Counted from the stretch's first letter, positions 45,134-54,253 are shown. The stretch: 64,000 nucleotides of DNA from an uncultured Gammaproteobacteria bacterium (GCA_902521725.1 CABYTF010000003.1:1-64000); one strand, 5' to 3'. The notes: a model not told the origin generated them from the sequence alone. Made by a program: numbers and translations.

Positions 45134-45980
45134 GATATACTGGTTTCTCAGACGTATACATTAATTTTAAACATTCATGTTGTGATCTATATTTAATGTT
45201 GCCAATTGCAAGAGCACCGATACCTAGACATTTACCTGGAGACATATCTATAACTTTACCGTTATCCATCACGTCTACACCGGCAATACCTGATGGCGGT
45301 ACTGCATTTGTGTCAGCACAGATCTTGAGCGTATTGCTATTTTTGATATGCTCTTCACTCATTAATTGAATGCCGGCTGCACCAGTATTGAGTACTATAT
45401 CTGCAACATTGAAGAAATCGCTTTTATCCGCATCTGCACCACCTTTAACATTTTTTGAATCATAGCGATCATTGCAGATACCAGCAATCTTTTCAGCTTT
45501 TTCTAGACTGCGTCCAACAAGTGTTACATTAGCCCCAGCTTTTGCACAAATTACAGCTGAAGCAACACCAACAGGTCCTGTACCTCCGAGTATAACAACA
45601 TTTGATTTGTCTAGATTCTGGCTAAATTTATCGTTTAAATGTTTTTCAGTTATTGCAACCATACCAGCTGCTGTGGTGAATGCTCCACTTGGATCAGCGA
45701 ACACAGAAACTTCAAAAGGTGGAACCATATGCTTCTTCGCTTCTTCTATCATATCCATGGCTTCATGCGTGTCCCTGCCACCAAAAAAAATACCTGTCTT
45801 AGTAAGCGCTGAAGTTGATCTAGAAAATATTGCATCTTGAACTAATGCTTGTATTTCAGATTGTTCAACATTTGTGTAGGGAGTGATATTTGTCCAACCA
45901 GCATCGTAAGCCATGTTTACATCAAATGGACTTGCGTTTTTTTCTGATGTAATTAGATGTAGTAAGTATGGTTTTTCCAT
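45090..45980 (-). CDS. mtdB: NAD(P)-dependent methylene-H4MPT dehydrogenase MtdB
   Basis: Oxidises methylene-H4MPT to methenyl-H4MPT, giving NAD(P)H. The 296-residue protein starts LLHLITSEKNASPFDVNMAYD, the MtdB N-terminus. The Rossmann loop is VVILGGTGPVGVASAVICAKAGANV (around residues 128-152). NTGAAGIQLM and the closing FEDAFKFAQKSV stretch agree with the family. A clear Shine-Dalgarno (AGGAG) precedes the ATG. Confidence 0.97.
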   Translation of the reverse strand: MEKPYLLHLITSEKNASPFDVNMAYDAGWTNITPYTNVEQSEIQALVQDAIFSRSTSALTKTGIFFGGRDTHEAMDMIEEAKKHMVPPFEVSVFADPSGAFTTAAGMVAITEKHLNDKFSQNLDKSNVVILGGTGPVGVASAVICAKAGANVTLVGRSLEKAEKIAGICNDRYDSKNVKGGADADKSDFFNVADIVLNTGAAGIQLMSEEHIKNSNTLKICADTNAVPPSGIAGVDVMDNGKVIDMSPGKCLGIGALAIGNIKYRSQHECLKLMYTSEKPVYLDFEDAFKFAQKSV

Positions 45981-45989
45981 TTTAATCTC

Positions 45990-46931
45990 CTATTTGTACG
46001 ATAGTTTTCGGCCACTATTCTTTGCTGATACGATTTCGTATGACAAGTTATTATACATACTAATTGTATTATCTAAAATAGATATAATTCCATTATGTAT
46101 ATTTTTAGATTCAATAAGCATATAAGACGTTGGTCCCCACGAGCTTTGTCCAGCAGCTACATTGAAGTTTATCGATACTTTTTTTATAACCTTGGCAATA
46201 TCATGACTTAGATAGTTCGATTTTTGAATTGATGAATAAAATTGTGAATTAAGATCTTGAAATTTAGTGAGACTTTCTGCAAATATGTCAAAATCTTTAT
46301 AAATAATCGACGGAATTATCTCATTCAATGTTAAATCAGAAAGTTTCTTCCTAAGCGATATAGTGGTGTCTGAAGAAAAGAATTTACTCTCAGAGTTACC
46401 ATGAAGCCCTACAGCCTTAGAATCAAATAATAATATTATCTTCCATTCCTTTGGGAAGTTTGTTTTGAAAATTATTTCATTTGTAAGCAGATTAGTCTTC
46501 GGGCTGTCAACAATAAATCCGCCATTCTTATATGAATTAATACCAACACCTGATCTGTAGCTCCTATTAAAAAAATTAGTATTTTGATTAAATCTATAAA
46601 ATTTAGAGATTGCTTCTTCAATTGATAAAATTAACTGTGTACCTGACCCCAAACCAATGTGTTTTTGTGGACTTTCGATACAGTCAACACGTATCTTTTT
46701 ACTTAACTTATTATCACATAGGAATTGATATATTTTGTCACGAATAGCTTTCTTTAAATTTGATTCAAATTTTGAGGCTTTTGAGACTGTCAAAATAGTA
46801 GGGTGTTTATCAATGGATAATCCCATACCTCCATATGAGTATGAGTTTGATGATTTTAAATTCAAAAATCCAAAATGTAGCCTTGAATTAGTAACAATTT
46901 TAACTTCATTAAATGACTTATCAGAAACCAT
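45990..46931 (-). CDS. mptG: Beta-ribofuranosylaminobenzene 5'-phosphate synthase
   Basis: Condenses p-hydroxybenzoate or p-aminobenzoate with PRPP, the first committed step of methanopterin synthesis. The 313 residues belong to the GHMP-kinase superfamily: SRLHFGFLNL at the N-terminus, HIGLGSGTQLILSIEEAI (glycine/serine loop, about residues 91-108), RSGVGINSYKNGGFIVDSP and AGQSSWGPTSYML. 9 bp upstream of mtdB, so cotranscribed. Divergent from fhcB. Confidence 0.92.
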   Translation of the reverse strand: MVSDKSFNEVKIVTNSRLHFGFLNLKSSNSYSYGGMGLSIDKHPTILTVSKASKFESNLKKAIRDKIYQFLCDNKLSKKIRVDCIESPQKHIGLGSGTQLILSIEEAISKFYRFNQNTNFFNRSYRSGVGINSYKNGGFIVDSPKTNLLTNEIIFKTNFPKEWKIILLFDSKAVGLHGNSESKFFSSDTTISLRKKLSDLTLNEIIPSIIYKDFDIFAESLTKFQDLNSQFYSSIQKSNYLSHDIAKVIKKVSINFNVAAGQSSWGPTSYMLIESKNIHNGIISILDNTISMYNNLSYEIVSAKNSGRKLSYK

Positions 46932-46960
46932 AAAAAATAGAATATATTAATGTTTATCCA

Positions 46961-46994
46961 TGTAAAGTTATTTATTAATGATGTAAAATAATTT
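46961..46994 (+). promoter_or_regulatory. Candidate fhcB promoter in near-leaderless configuration
   Basis: TAAAAT at 46984-46989 lies only 5 bp before the fhcB ATG, with TGTAAA (a weak -35) 17 bp upstream at 46961-46966. There is no Shine-Dalgarno. The assignment depends on the -10 box alone. Confidence 0.4.
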
Positions 46995-48251
46995 ATGCCA
47001 AAGATATCAGGTTCTCTATCTCACAAGAATGTTGTCTGCCCTTTTTGCTCTCTACACTGCGATGACCTAGAAATAAACGTTTATGACAACAAATTATCTG
47101 TTAAAAATAATATTCCAAAATCATGTGCTTCTAAGTTTGAGCAACTTAATCTCCCAATATACAGAGAAATGCCTGCTACAATCAAAGGCAAACCATGTGA
47201 AACAAAAAAAGCATATCAATATTCTAGGCAGCTTATCAAAGAGTCAAAAGAGACAATTTTTCTAAACTCAAGCGTTGATGTAAATATTACACGTGAGGCT
47301 TTATCTGCTGCTTCAAAGGTTAATGGCATCATTGATCATGTTAATAGTAGTATTTTTTTAAAAAATATTAGTATTTATCAGAGACGAGGATATATGGCAA
47401 CATCACTGACAGAGATAAAAAATAAATCAGATACTATCATTGTCTTTTCTAATAATTTATTTAAAACTTATCCTCGATTGATGGAAAAATTCTTAGCAAC
47501 TAATGATAGCTTCAGTATAAACCCAAAAAATAAAAAAATATATGTAATAGGAAAACAAATAAGTAATAAAAAAGACTGTGGTTCCAAAGACAAAAGAATA
47601 ACTTATATTGATTTCAATAATAAAAATATATCTGAGTTACTAACTAGCTTCGCTAACAAAAAAAATACAACCTCGATCAGTAATAAGATTTTTAATAAGT
47701 TGCTAACTAGCATTGAAAATTCTAAATACTTATCAATCCTTTGGGCGACATCAGAGTTTTACAGTTACAAAGAGTGTGATGAAATCATATATAATATTTC
47801 TGCGTATGTTGTCTCTCTAAATAAGACAATGAGAGCTGCTTGTTTGTCATTGGCTGGAAATGATGGTGATGTTAGTTTCTCTCAAACTCTAGGATGGATG
47901 TCTGGGTTCCCATCTAGAATTAAATTTACTGGGAATTTCTTTGAGTATGATAAGGATTCGCACAATGCATCACAATTAATTAATTTAGGAAATTCCGATT
48001 TAGTAATATATCTTAATTCTTTATCTGAGAAAAAATTAATTCTCAATAAGAAAAATAAGAATATAGTAATAGGAAGACCATGCACTAAATATAATATTGA
48101 GCCAGATATTTTTATACCATGTGGCATTCCTGGAGTCGACTTTAAAGGGCATATATTCAGGACAGATAATGTTGTGAGTTTACCTTTGTCATCCTTGAGG
48201 CTGTCTCATAACAAAAGTCTTCAGCAAGTTTTAAGAGAGATAATTAAATAA
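46995..48251 (+). CDS. fhcB: Formyltransferase/hydrolase complex subunit FhcB
   Basis: Subunit homologous to formylmethanofuran dehydrogenase FwdB/FmdB. In bacteria it is part of the Fhc complex that transfers the formyl group from H4MPT to methylofuran and releases formate, and it is not known to do redox chemistry. The 418-residue protein begins with a cysteine cluster CPFCSLHCDDLEI (about residues 15-27) recalling the archaeal iron-sulfur motif. The middle is divergent and rich in Lys/Asn, while GNDGDVSFSQTLGWMSGFP and FIPCGIPGVDFKGHIFRTDNV match the family. The 1-bp overlap with fhcA gives operon fhcBADC. Confidence 0.9.
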   Translation: MPKISGSLSHKNVVCPFCSLHCDDLEINVYDNKLSVKNNIPKSCASKFEQLNLPIYREMPATIKGKPCETKKAYQYSRQLIKESKETIFLNSSVDVNITREALSAASKVNGIIDHVNSSIFLKNISIYQRRGYMATSLTEIKNKSDTIIVFSNNLFKTYPRLMEKFLATNDSFSINPKNKKIYVIGKQISNKKDCGSKDKRITYIDFNNKNISELLTSFANKKNTTSISNKIFNKLLTSIENSKYLSILWATSEFYSYKECDEIIYNISAYVVSLNKTMRAACLSLAGNDGDVSFSQTLGWMSGFPSRIKFTGNFFEYDKDSHNASQLINLGNSDLVIYLNSLSEKKLILNKKNKNIVIGRPCTKYNIEPDIFIPCGIPGVDFKGHIFRTDNVVSLPLSSLRLSHNKSLQQVLREIIK

Positions 48252-49906
48252 TGTCCACTTTGTGTCTAAAAAATGGACGTGTGTTTGATCCTATAAATAA
48301 AATTTTCAATAAAAAGAAAGATATTTATATTGAGGATGGAAAAATCACGGAAGTCTCAAACGGTAAAATATCAGAGACAATAGATTGTAATAATAAGATT
48401 GTTATGCCAGGTGCAATTGATTTACACACTCATATAGGCGGTGGGAAAGTAAATATAGCAAGACTGATGTTACAAGAATTTCATAACAATAGTGATAACG
48501 ATTATGATTTGACTGCCGATTTTGTTCCAAGCACACTCAAAACTGGTCTTCAATATATTAAAATGGGATATACATCTTGTTTTGAACCAGCTGTACTTCC
48601 CATAAATGCCAGACAGTCACATGCAGAAATGGCTGATACACCTTTCATAGATAAAGGTGGCTATGCACTTCTAGGTAATGATGATTTTTTATTAGACCTA
48701 ATTTCAAGAGGAGCTCATCAATCAGAAATTAATGATTATGTAGCTTTCATCTTGAAAGCAACGCAGTGCATAGGAATAAAAGTAGTTAATCCCGGAGGAA
48801 TAAATGCTTTTAAGTTCAATCAGAGGGCGCTTAATGTTGACGAAAATTCGGTCCGGTATAAGATCACTCCGAGAAAGATTGTGCGTGTACTTGCGCGTGC
48901 CGTTTATGAGTTGGGTGTACCACACCCTTTGCATGTACACTGTAGTAACTTGGGTGTCCCTGGAAATTTTAAGTCAACGATAGAAACTATAAAAGCTGCT
49001 GAAGGTCTGCCAGTTCATATTACTCACATTCAATTTCATAGCTACGGCAATAATGGAGATCGCAATTTTTCGTCAGCCTCAGCTGAAATAACTGAGTATA
49101 TAAATAAGATACCGAATCTTACGTGTGATGTTGGTCAGGTTTTATTTGGTCAAACAGCAACAATGTCAGGTGACAGCATGAAACAACATGCAAATCATAG
49201 TCATGCACATCCTGATAAATGGCTTTGCATGGACATTGAATGTGAGGCTGGTTGTGGTGTGGTGCCATTTAAGTATACTGACCAAAGCTTTGTAAATGCT
49301 TTGCAGTGGGCCATAGGACTTGAAACATTTCTTTTAACAGAAGACCCTGATAAAATATTTCTTACTACAGACCATCCTAATGGGGCACCTTTTACCTCAT
49401 ACCCTCATTTAATAAAACTGCTTATGGACAAGACATTCAGAGATAATTTACTGGACCAAATGTCAGTTGATATCTCTAAACATACTATTTTAAAAGATAT
49501 TAAAAGAGAGTATACATTGTCTGAAATTGCCACCATGACACGATCTGCACCTGCTAAAATCCTAGGTCTTAAAAATAAAGGATCACTATCAAAGGATGCG
49601 GATGCAGATATAACAGTCTATGACAGTAGTATTAAAGACATAGAAGAAATGTTTGCAAACCCTACACATGTTATTAAAGATGGTATTGTTGTAGTCAAAG
49701 ATGGAGAAATAAAAAAATATACATGGGGTAAGACACAAGTAGTTAAGCCTGAGTACGATACAGCAATAGAGAAAAAATTGAAGAAATACTTTGATAAATA
49801 TCACACTATAGCATTGCCGAACTATAAAATAAGTAATGATGAGATGTCTGAAGTAATTGGGTCTGACATAAATGAAGTTGAATGTATAAGGAAAAGAATC
49901 TCATGA
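48251..49906 (+). CDS. fhcA: Formyltransferase/hydrolase complex subunit FhcA (formylmethanofuran hydrolase)
   Basis: Amidohydrolase-family subunit that hydrolyses formyl-methylofuran to formate. The 551 residues contain the metal-binding HTHIGGGKVNIAR (about residues 59-71). Downstream metal ligands are in LHVHCSNLGVPGN and HITHIQFHSYG, and in FLTTDHPNGAPFTSYPHLI. The C-terminal TRSAPAKILGLKNKGSL is typical of amidohydrolases. The TGA overlaps the fhcD ATG. Confidence 0.96.
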   Translation: MSTLCLKNGRVFDPINKIFNKKKDIYIEDGKITEVSNGKISETIDCNNKIVMPGAIDLHTHIGGGKVNIARLMLQEFHNNSDNDYDLTADFVPSTLKTGLQYIKMGYTSCFEPAVLPINARQSHAEMADTPFIDKGGYALLGNDDFLLDLISRGAHQSEINDYVAFILKATQCIGIKVVNPGGINAFKFNQRALNVDENSVRYKITPRKIVRVLARAVYELGVPHPLHVHCSNLGVPGNFKSTIETIKAAEGLPVHITHIQFHSYGNNGDRNFSSASAEITEYINKIPNLTCDVGQVLFGQTATMSGDSMKQHANHSHAHPDKWLCMDIECEAGCGVVPFKYTDQSFVNALQWAIGLETFLLTEDPDKIFLTTDHPNGAPFTSYPHLIKLLMDKTFRDNLLDQMSVDISKHTILKDIKREYTLSEIATMTRSAPAKILGLKNKGSLSKDADADITVYDSSIKDIEEMFANPTHVIKDGIVVVKDGEIKKYTWGKTQVVKPEYDTAIEKKLKKYFDKYHTIALPNYKISNDEMSEVIGSDINEVECIRKRIS

Positions 49907-50799
49907 AAATAAATGGGTTAGCTATTGAAAATACTTTTGCTGAGGCTTTTAATATGAAAGCAAGTAGAATAATCGTCACAGCTGATAATATAAAGTGGGC
50001 TAGACATGCAGCTGTGTCATTTACTGGTTTTGCAACATCTGTTATAGCCTGCGGGGTAGAAGCAGGTATTGAAAAACAATTGACAACCAAAGATACGCCA
50101 GATGGCAGACCTGGGTTTTCCATACTTCTTTTCTCAATGTCACGGAGTCAGCTAGAAAAGCAACTTGAGACAAGAGCTGGGCAGTGTATCTTGACTTGCC
50201 CAACTACAGCACTATTTTCAGGCCTTGATGGAGAGGATATGATTCCACTTGGTAAAAATTTAAAATATTTTGGTGATGGATATCAAATATCGAAGCGCAT
50301 TGACAAAAAAAGGTTCTGGAGGGTACCAGTAATGGATGGGGAATTTATGTGTGAGGAGATGACTGCACGTATTCCAGCAATTGGTGGTGGTAATTTCTTA
50401 CTTTTATCAAAGAATAGAGCTTCATGTCTTTCAGCATGTGAGATCGCAGTAAACGTTATGAGTAAAATTGATAATATCATTACACCTTTTCCCGGAGGAG
50501 TTGTTCGGTCTGGGTCTAAAGTTGGCTCAAAATATAAAGCGCTGATAGCATCAACCAATGATGCCTTCTGTCCGTCTCTAAGTGGAATTACAGGAAGCAA
50601 ACTTCACAAAAGCGTTAATTGCGTTATGGAAATAGTTATTAATGGATTAACTAAAGGAGATATAGATAAGGGTATTAGAGAGTCACTTATTGCTATATCA
50701 ACATCTAAATACAAAAATGACATTGTATCCGTCTCAGCAGGTAATTATGGTGGAAAACTAGGTCAGCATCACTTCCATCTAAGAAAGATATTAAAATGA
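49903..50799 (+). CDS. fhcD: Formylmethanofuran:H4MPT formyltransferase subunit FhcD (Ftr)
   Basis: Moves the formyl group between formyl-H4MPT and methylofuran. I start it at 49903, overlapping the fhcA stop (ATGA), giving 298 residues starting MKINGLAIENTFAEAFNMK. An upstream ATG at 49882 adds seven residues that no Ftr has. The blocks TRAGQCILTCPTTALFSGL (here ETRAGQCILTCPTTA), IPAIGGGNFLLLSKN, GGVVRSGSKVGSKYK and SVSAGNYGGKLGQHHFHL are diagnostic. Confidence 0.97.
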   Translation: MKINGLAIENTFAEAFNMKASRIIVTADNIKWARHAAVSFTGFATSVIACGVEAGIEKQLTTKDTPDGRPGFSILLFSMSRSQLEKQLETRAGQCILTCPTTALFSGLDGEDMIPLGKNLKYFGDGYQISKRIDKKRFWRVPVMDGEFMCEEMTARIPAIGGGNFLLLSKNRASCLSACEIAVNVMSKIDNIITPFPGGVVRSGSKVGSKYKALIASTNDAFCPSLSGITGSKLHKSVNCVMEIVINGLTKGDIDKGIRESLIAISTSKYKNDIVSVSAGNYGGKLGQHHFHLRKILK

Positions 50800-51587
50800 A
50801 ACCGTTGATTTTTAAATGTAAAATCAAAGATAGACAAAGACTAGACATGAGTTGGCTTTCGACTATTAAAACATCTAAATTATCAGATATCAAAAATATG
50901 CTTATAAGCTATGGATCAAAACAATACAAACTATCTACTTTATTTAATGTGTCTGGGGATAACTTCGAAGATATAGTAATCAAGAATTCACATGCGCATT
51001 TGGACAACATTGGTAGCAAGCTAAAAGATAAAAAAATTACTGTCAATGGAAATGTTGGATTCGGTCTCGCAAAGGGAATGATAAATGGAGAAATTATAGT
51101 AAATGGAAATACTGGTAAAAATGCATGTTCTGGAATGAGAGGAGGTTCTGTACATATTCTGGGTAATGCTGATGATGGCCTCTGTAGCTTACCTACAAGC
51201 ATGAATGAAGGATTAGTTGACGGCTTTATTTATGTAAGGAAAAATGTTGGAGATAACTCTATTATAAGAATGAGAAGAGGTAATATTGTAATAGGTGGAA
51301 ATATTGGATCAGGTTCATGTTTAGAGCTAATATCTGGTTCAGTAGTTATTTTAGGGAAAATTGGTAAAAACTTTTGTCATAAAGCACGCAGAGGAACAAT
51401 TTTCACGAAAGATAAATCCGTGAGTTGTGAGTATATTAAGGCTAACGAGACAGATCTAACTTTTTTTAATTTCTATAAAATGAAGATTAATGCGATACTA
51501 AAACAAAATTTGATTAGGTCGTCTAAACCCTTGAGATATTTTGGAACCAAATCTGAAAGAAAACTAGTAGAACTATATGTTATCTAA
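50796..51587 (+). CDS. fhcC: Formyltransferase/hydrolase complex subunit FhcC
   Basis: Homolog of FwdC/FmdC and of the glutamate synthase C-terminal (GXGXG) domain. The 263 residues fold as a beta helix of repeated glycine turns, for example NGNVGFGLAKGMINGEIIVNGN and the following GKNACSGMRGG, GNIGSGSCLELISG and GKIGKNFCHKARRG. It has a structural role in the Fhc complex. The 3' end stops 5 bp from convergent tlpA. Confidence 0.93.
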   Translation: MKPLIFKCKIKDRQRLDMSWLSTIKTSKLSDIKNMLISYGSKQYKLSTLFNVSGDNFEDIVIKNSHAHLDNIGSKLKDKKITVNGNVGFGLAKGMINGEIIVNGNTGKNACSGMRGGSVHILGNADDGLCSLPTSMNEGLVDGFIYVRKNVGDNSIIRMRRGNIVIGGNIGSGSCLELISGSVVILGKIGKNFCHKARRGTIFTKDKSVSCEYIKANETDLTFFNFYKMKINAILKQNLIRSSKPLRYFGTKSERKLVELYVI

Positions 51588-51592
51588 CAAGA

Positions 51593-52153
51593 TCATCGCA
51601 TCATAGGCGGGATGAACTTACCATCATATTTCTGTGCAAATTGATAACTCTCAATCTGACTTTTCAAGAAATTAACCATATCATCAGATGCAAATTCTCT
51701 TTTACCAACAGCTCTATAAATTAATTTACCCTCTGGATTCATGAGGAATGTTGTTGGTAAACCTGGAACGCCCCAATTTACCTCAAGATCCATATCAACA
51801 TAAATAGGAAATGAGATAGGCATAAGCTTCTTGAATTCCTCAATGTTCTCTGGTCCTGGACCTACATGAAGACCAAGGACAGTAAATTTCTCACTTTTGA
51901 GTGTCTGATGAAGTTTCTCAAGTAGAGGCATTTCGACTTTACATGGATTACACCATGTAGCCCAAAAGTTAACCAATACAAATTTGCCTTTTAGATCCTC
52001 GAGTGTATGAGTTTCCCCATCCATCCCCATTAAATTGAAATCAGGAGCTAGATTTGCAGCAGGCATAGGGTCCATTAGCATATCATTAGCTTGAATAGGT
52101 TGACTGAATAGTGTGAGCAGCATTACACTCACTGTCAGGATATTACTTCTCAT
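51593..52153 (-). CDS. TlpA-family periplasmic thioredoxin
   Basis: 186 residues with a signal peptide (about 1-22, ending QANA-like QAND) and a thioredoxin fold of the TlpA/ResA/DsbE kind. The active site is NFWATWCNPCKVEMPLL with WCxxC (around residue 70), and the cis-Pro region is VPGLPTTFLMNPEG. It likely reduces periplasmic disulfides, for instance in SCO or cytochrome c maturation. It begins 1 bp after the SCO1-MauG stop, which ties it to the methanethiol oxidase cluster. No Shine-Dalgarno; probably coupled. Confidence 0.9.
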   Translation of the reverse strand: MRSNILTVSVMLLTLFSQPIQANDMLMDPMPAANLAPDFNLMGMDGETHTLEDLKGKFVLVNFWATWCNPCKVEMPLLEKLHQTLKSEKFTVLGLHVGPGPENIEEFKKLMPISFPIYVDMDLEVNWGVPGLPTTFLMNPEGKLIYRAVGKREFASDDMVNFLKSQIESYQFAQKYDGKFIPPMMR

Positions 52154-52154
52154 A

Positions 52155-54140
52155 TTAATATTTTAGTTTGTTATCGTGAAACCAGTTTGGATCTTTTAAT
52201 GATACGTCACCTACTGGTGCTGCAAACGCATCAAGCACTAATGTATCCATATTAGAGCCTGTTAGAGTTTTCAAGAATTCAACGAGATCATTAACTTCAT
52301 TCTCTGTCAAATTAAGTGGGAAAATAAGCGGACTGATTGTCTCATTCTTCATCTTGCCTACTTCTGTTACACCGCCCTGATTATAGAATTCCACTACCTC
52401 TTTGAGTGTGGACAATTGACCATTGTGCATATAAGGACCAGAAAGTTCTACGTTTCTCAGTTGTGGCGTCCTAATCTTCCAACGATCATTAGGGTCTTGG
52501 GTAATTAAATACAACCCGAGATCATTAGGCATAATTTCATCTCTAAATGCTGAATCATTAGCATACACGGATGTATCAACATCTACTTCAATTCCTGGTG
52601 CTAGAACAACTTTCTTTCTTGGTGGCTCAACATACATCGATGATTTGAAGCCTATTCCTGTGTTGTGAAGTTTTTCATCTGTAAAGAGAGCATATTCTTC
52701 ATTTACAAGATGACATGCCATGCAATTTCCTTTACCACTAAAGATCTCAAAACCTCTTTTTGCTGATTTAGATATTGCGTTTGATTCACCATTATAATAC
52801 CACTTATCAAAAGGTGAATTTCCACTTACAAGTGCATATTGATATGCAGCAAGTGCACGACTTAGAGAGTCCATGTTAGGTCCTACGCCGTATGCATCCT
52901 CAAATAATCCATCGTAGTCAGGAATAGCTCTTATTTTATTCAGAAGATAACCGGGTGAAGGATTAGCCATTTCATTATGAGCAAGAAGCGGTCCCCATAC
53001 TTGGTCTTCAAGAGAATTCTCTCTGGCATCATGGAAAAATCTTGATAGAAATCCTGCATTCACGACAGTCGGTGCATTTCTTGGAACAGAGCGACCCTCG
53101 GTCCCTACAGCAGTAGCAAGCTCATTATGTGCGAATCCCATCTCTGGAACATGACAGATAGCACATGATATCGTATCAGTATGTGACAATCTTCTATCGA
53201 AGAATAACTTTCGTCCTAGTTCGATTTTTTTAGGAGTCAGCTCAGTACCCTCTGGAAACTTAGGCTCCGGTAAACCTAATTGCTTTGTAGTTGCCATAGT
53301 ATAAAGATCGGCAGGCTTGCCTGCTCTATGAAGACTCTTACTGGCGCTCTCATAGTCACTATCATAGTATCCATCTTTATTATCACCTGGTTTGGATAAT
53401 TTTGATGTTTGAGACTTAACAGCATCAAGTTTAGAACTTGTATCAGCTGCTGCTACTAGTGTTCCATTTTTTGTATTCGGATCTAATAATGTTTTAATGT
53501 CATTGATGATCAAATCAGCATGTAGAAAAGACACACTGTATATGTTTCTTACTTGCTTTTCTTCATCAATCAGGAAAACACGCAATATGTGTGAGATGGA
53601 GCCAATATAGTTTCCTTCATCATCATATTCTTTGATTATACGCTGTTGATAGCCATCTAGGATAGGATCAAGAACATCAGCATTTTTTGTAGTAATAAAT
53701 TGCCAGTCAACAAGATGTTTCTCTGTTCCTGCTCCATACAGCTTCATTATATCTGGTGTATCATTCTTTGGATCAAAACTCAGACTTAGTAGTCGAACTT
53801 TTTTACCTATCTCTGGATCTTTAGAGAGTTTTTGTTGTATCTTGTGGAAAACGGCTGTTGCAAGCGGACATCCATTGATGTCGGTGCATGTGGTATACAT
53901 AAAGTTCAAAAGTGTTACTTTGTCATCGTACAAATCATGCAGTGATGTTGCCTCTTCTAATTGATTGATGACGTCCCCATCTTTAGCTGGAGTAAAACTT
54001 GCTAGAGTGTATGACGACGGACTAGGAGGTGTAAATGTTAAACTCGTCCAGCCAGGTGCTAGAACTGAATTATCATATGTGACCTCTTGTGCCGTAACGG
54101 CTAGTGGTATAACTAATAAAAGTAGGACTCTCCTTAACAT
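52155..54140 (-). CDS. SCO1/SenC - MauG (di-heme cytochrome c peroxidase) fusion
   Basis: 661 residues from the ATG at 54140, giving a clean signal peptide (LRRVLLLLVIPLAVTAQ). Domain 1 (about 30-220) is SCO/SenC-like, with Cys85 and Cys91 in TTCTDINGCPLA (CX5C rather than CX3C) and a later HILRVFLID His. Domain 2 (about 285-640) is a MauG/CcpA di-heme peroxidase with heme sites CAICH (326-330) and CMACH (473-477) and a PYMHNGQLSTL loop. In known methylated-sulfur degraders, SCO1/SenC and MauG genes accompany mtoX and are thought to mature methanethiol oxidase. Here they are one polypeptide. The tandem SD-like leader is described separately. Confidence 0.88.
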   Translation of the reverse strand: MLRRVLLLLVIPLAVTAQEVTYDNSVLAPGWTSLTFTPPSPSSYTLASFTPAKDGDVINQLEEATSLHDLYDDKVTLLNFMYTTCTDINGCPLATAVFHKIQQKLSKDPEIGKKVRLLSLSFDPKNDTPDIMKLYGAGTEKHLVDWQFITTKNADVLDPILDGYQQRIIKEYDDEGNYIGSISHILRVFLIDEEKQVRNIYSVSFLHADLIINDIKTLLDPNTKNGTLVAAADTSSKLDAVKSQTSKLSKPGDNKDGYYDSDYESASKSLHRAGKPADLYTMATTKQLGLPEPKFPEGTELTPKKIELGRKLFFDRRLSHTDTISCAICHVPEMGFAHNELATAVGTEGRSVPRNAPTVVNAGFLSRFFHDARENSLEDQVWGPLLAHNEMANPSPGYLLNKIRAIPDYDGLFEDAYGVGPNMDSLSRALAAYQYALVSGNSPFDKWYYNGESNAISKSAKRGFEIFSGKGNCMACHLVNEEYALFTDEKLHNTGIGFKSSMYVEPPRKKVVLAPGIEVDVDTSVYANDSAFRDEIMPNDLGLYLITQDPNDRWKIRTPQLRNVELSGPYMHNGQLSTLKEVVEFYNQGGVTEVGKMKNETISPLIFPLNLTENEVNDLVEFLKTLTGSNMDTLVLDAFAAPVGDVSLKDPNWFHDNKLKY

Positions 54141-54180
54141 CTCCCTAATATCCTTAATATCCTCTAATATTCTAATATTG
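54141..54180 (-). repeat. Tandem SD-like repeats upstream of the SCO1-MauG start
   Basis: Read on the minus strand, about four 9-10-nt units built on AATATTAGAGGAT, ATTAAGGAT and ATTAGGGAG run up to the ATG. Each contains a purine-rich Shine-Dalgarno-like core, and the last directly abuts the ATG, which is too close for normal initiation. Slippage could tune expression. Confidence 0.45.
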
Positions 54181-54224
54181 TAGATTATTTTATGAGTCAA
54201 ACAACCTTTATTTTAGTAAGCGAA

Positions 54225-54253
54225 AGGCCGCTTAAAGTTAATTCAAGCGGCCT
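54225..54253 (-). terminator. Hairpin between mtoX and SCO1-MauG (possible attenuator)
   Basis: A perfect 9-bp stem (AGGCCGCTT with AAGCGGCCT, 11-nt loop) lies about 65 bp past the mtoX stop. On the minus strand it is followed by TTTCGCTTACT, a weak T tract. This would give partial termination and more mtoX than downstream message. Confidence 0.5.
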
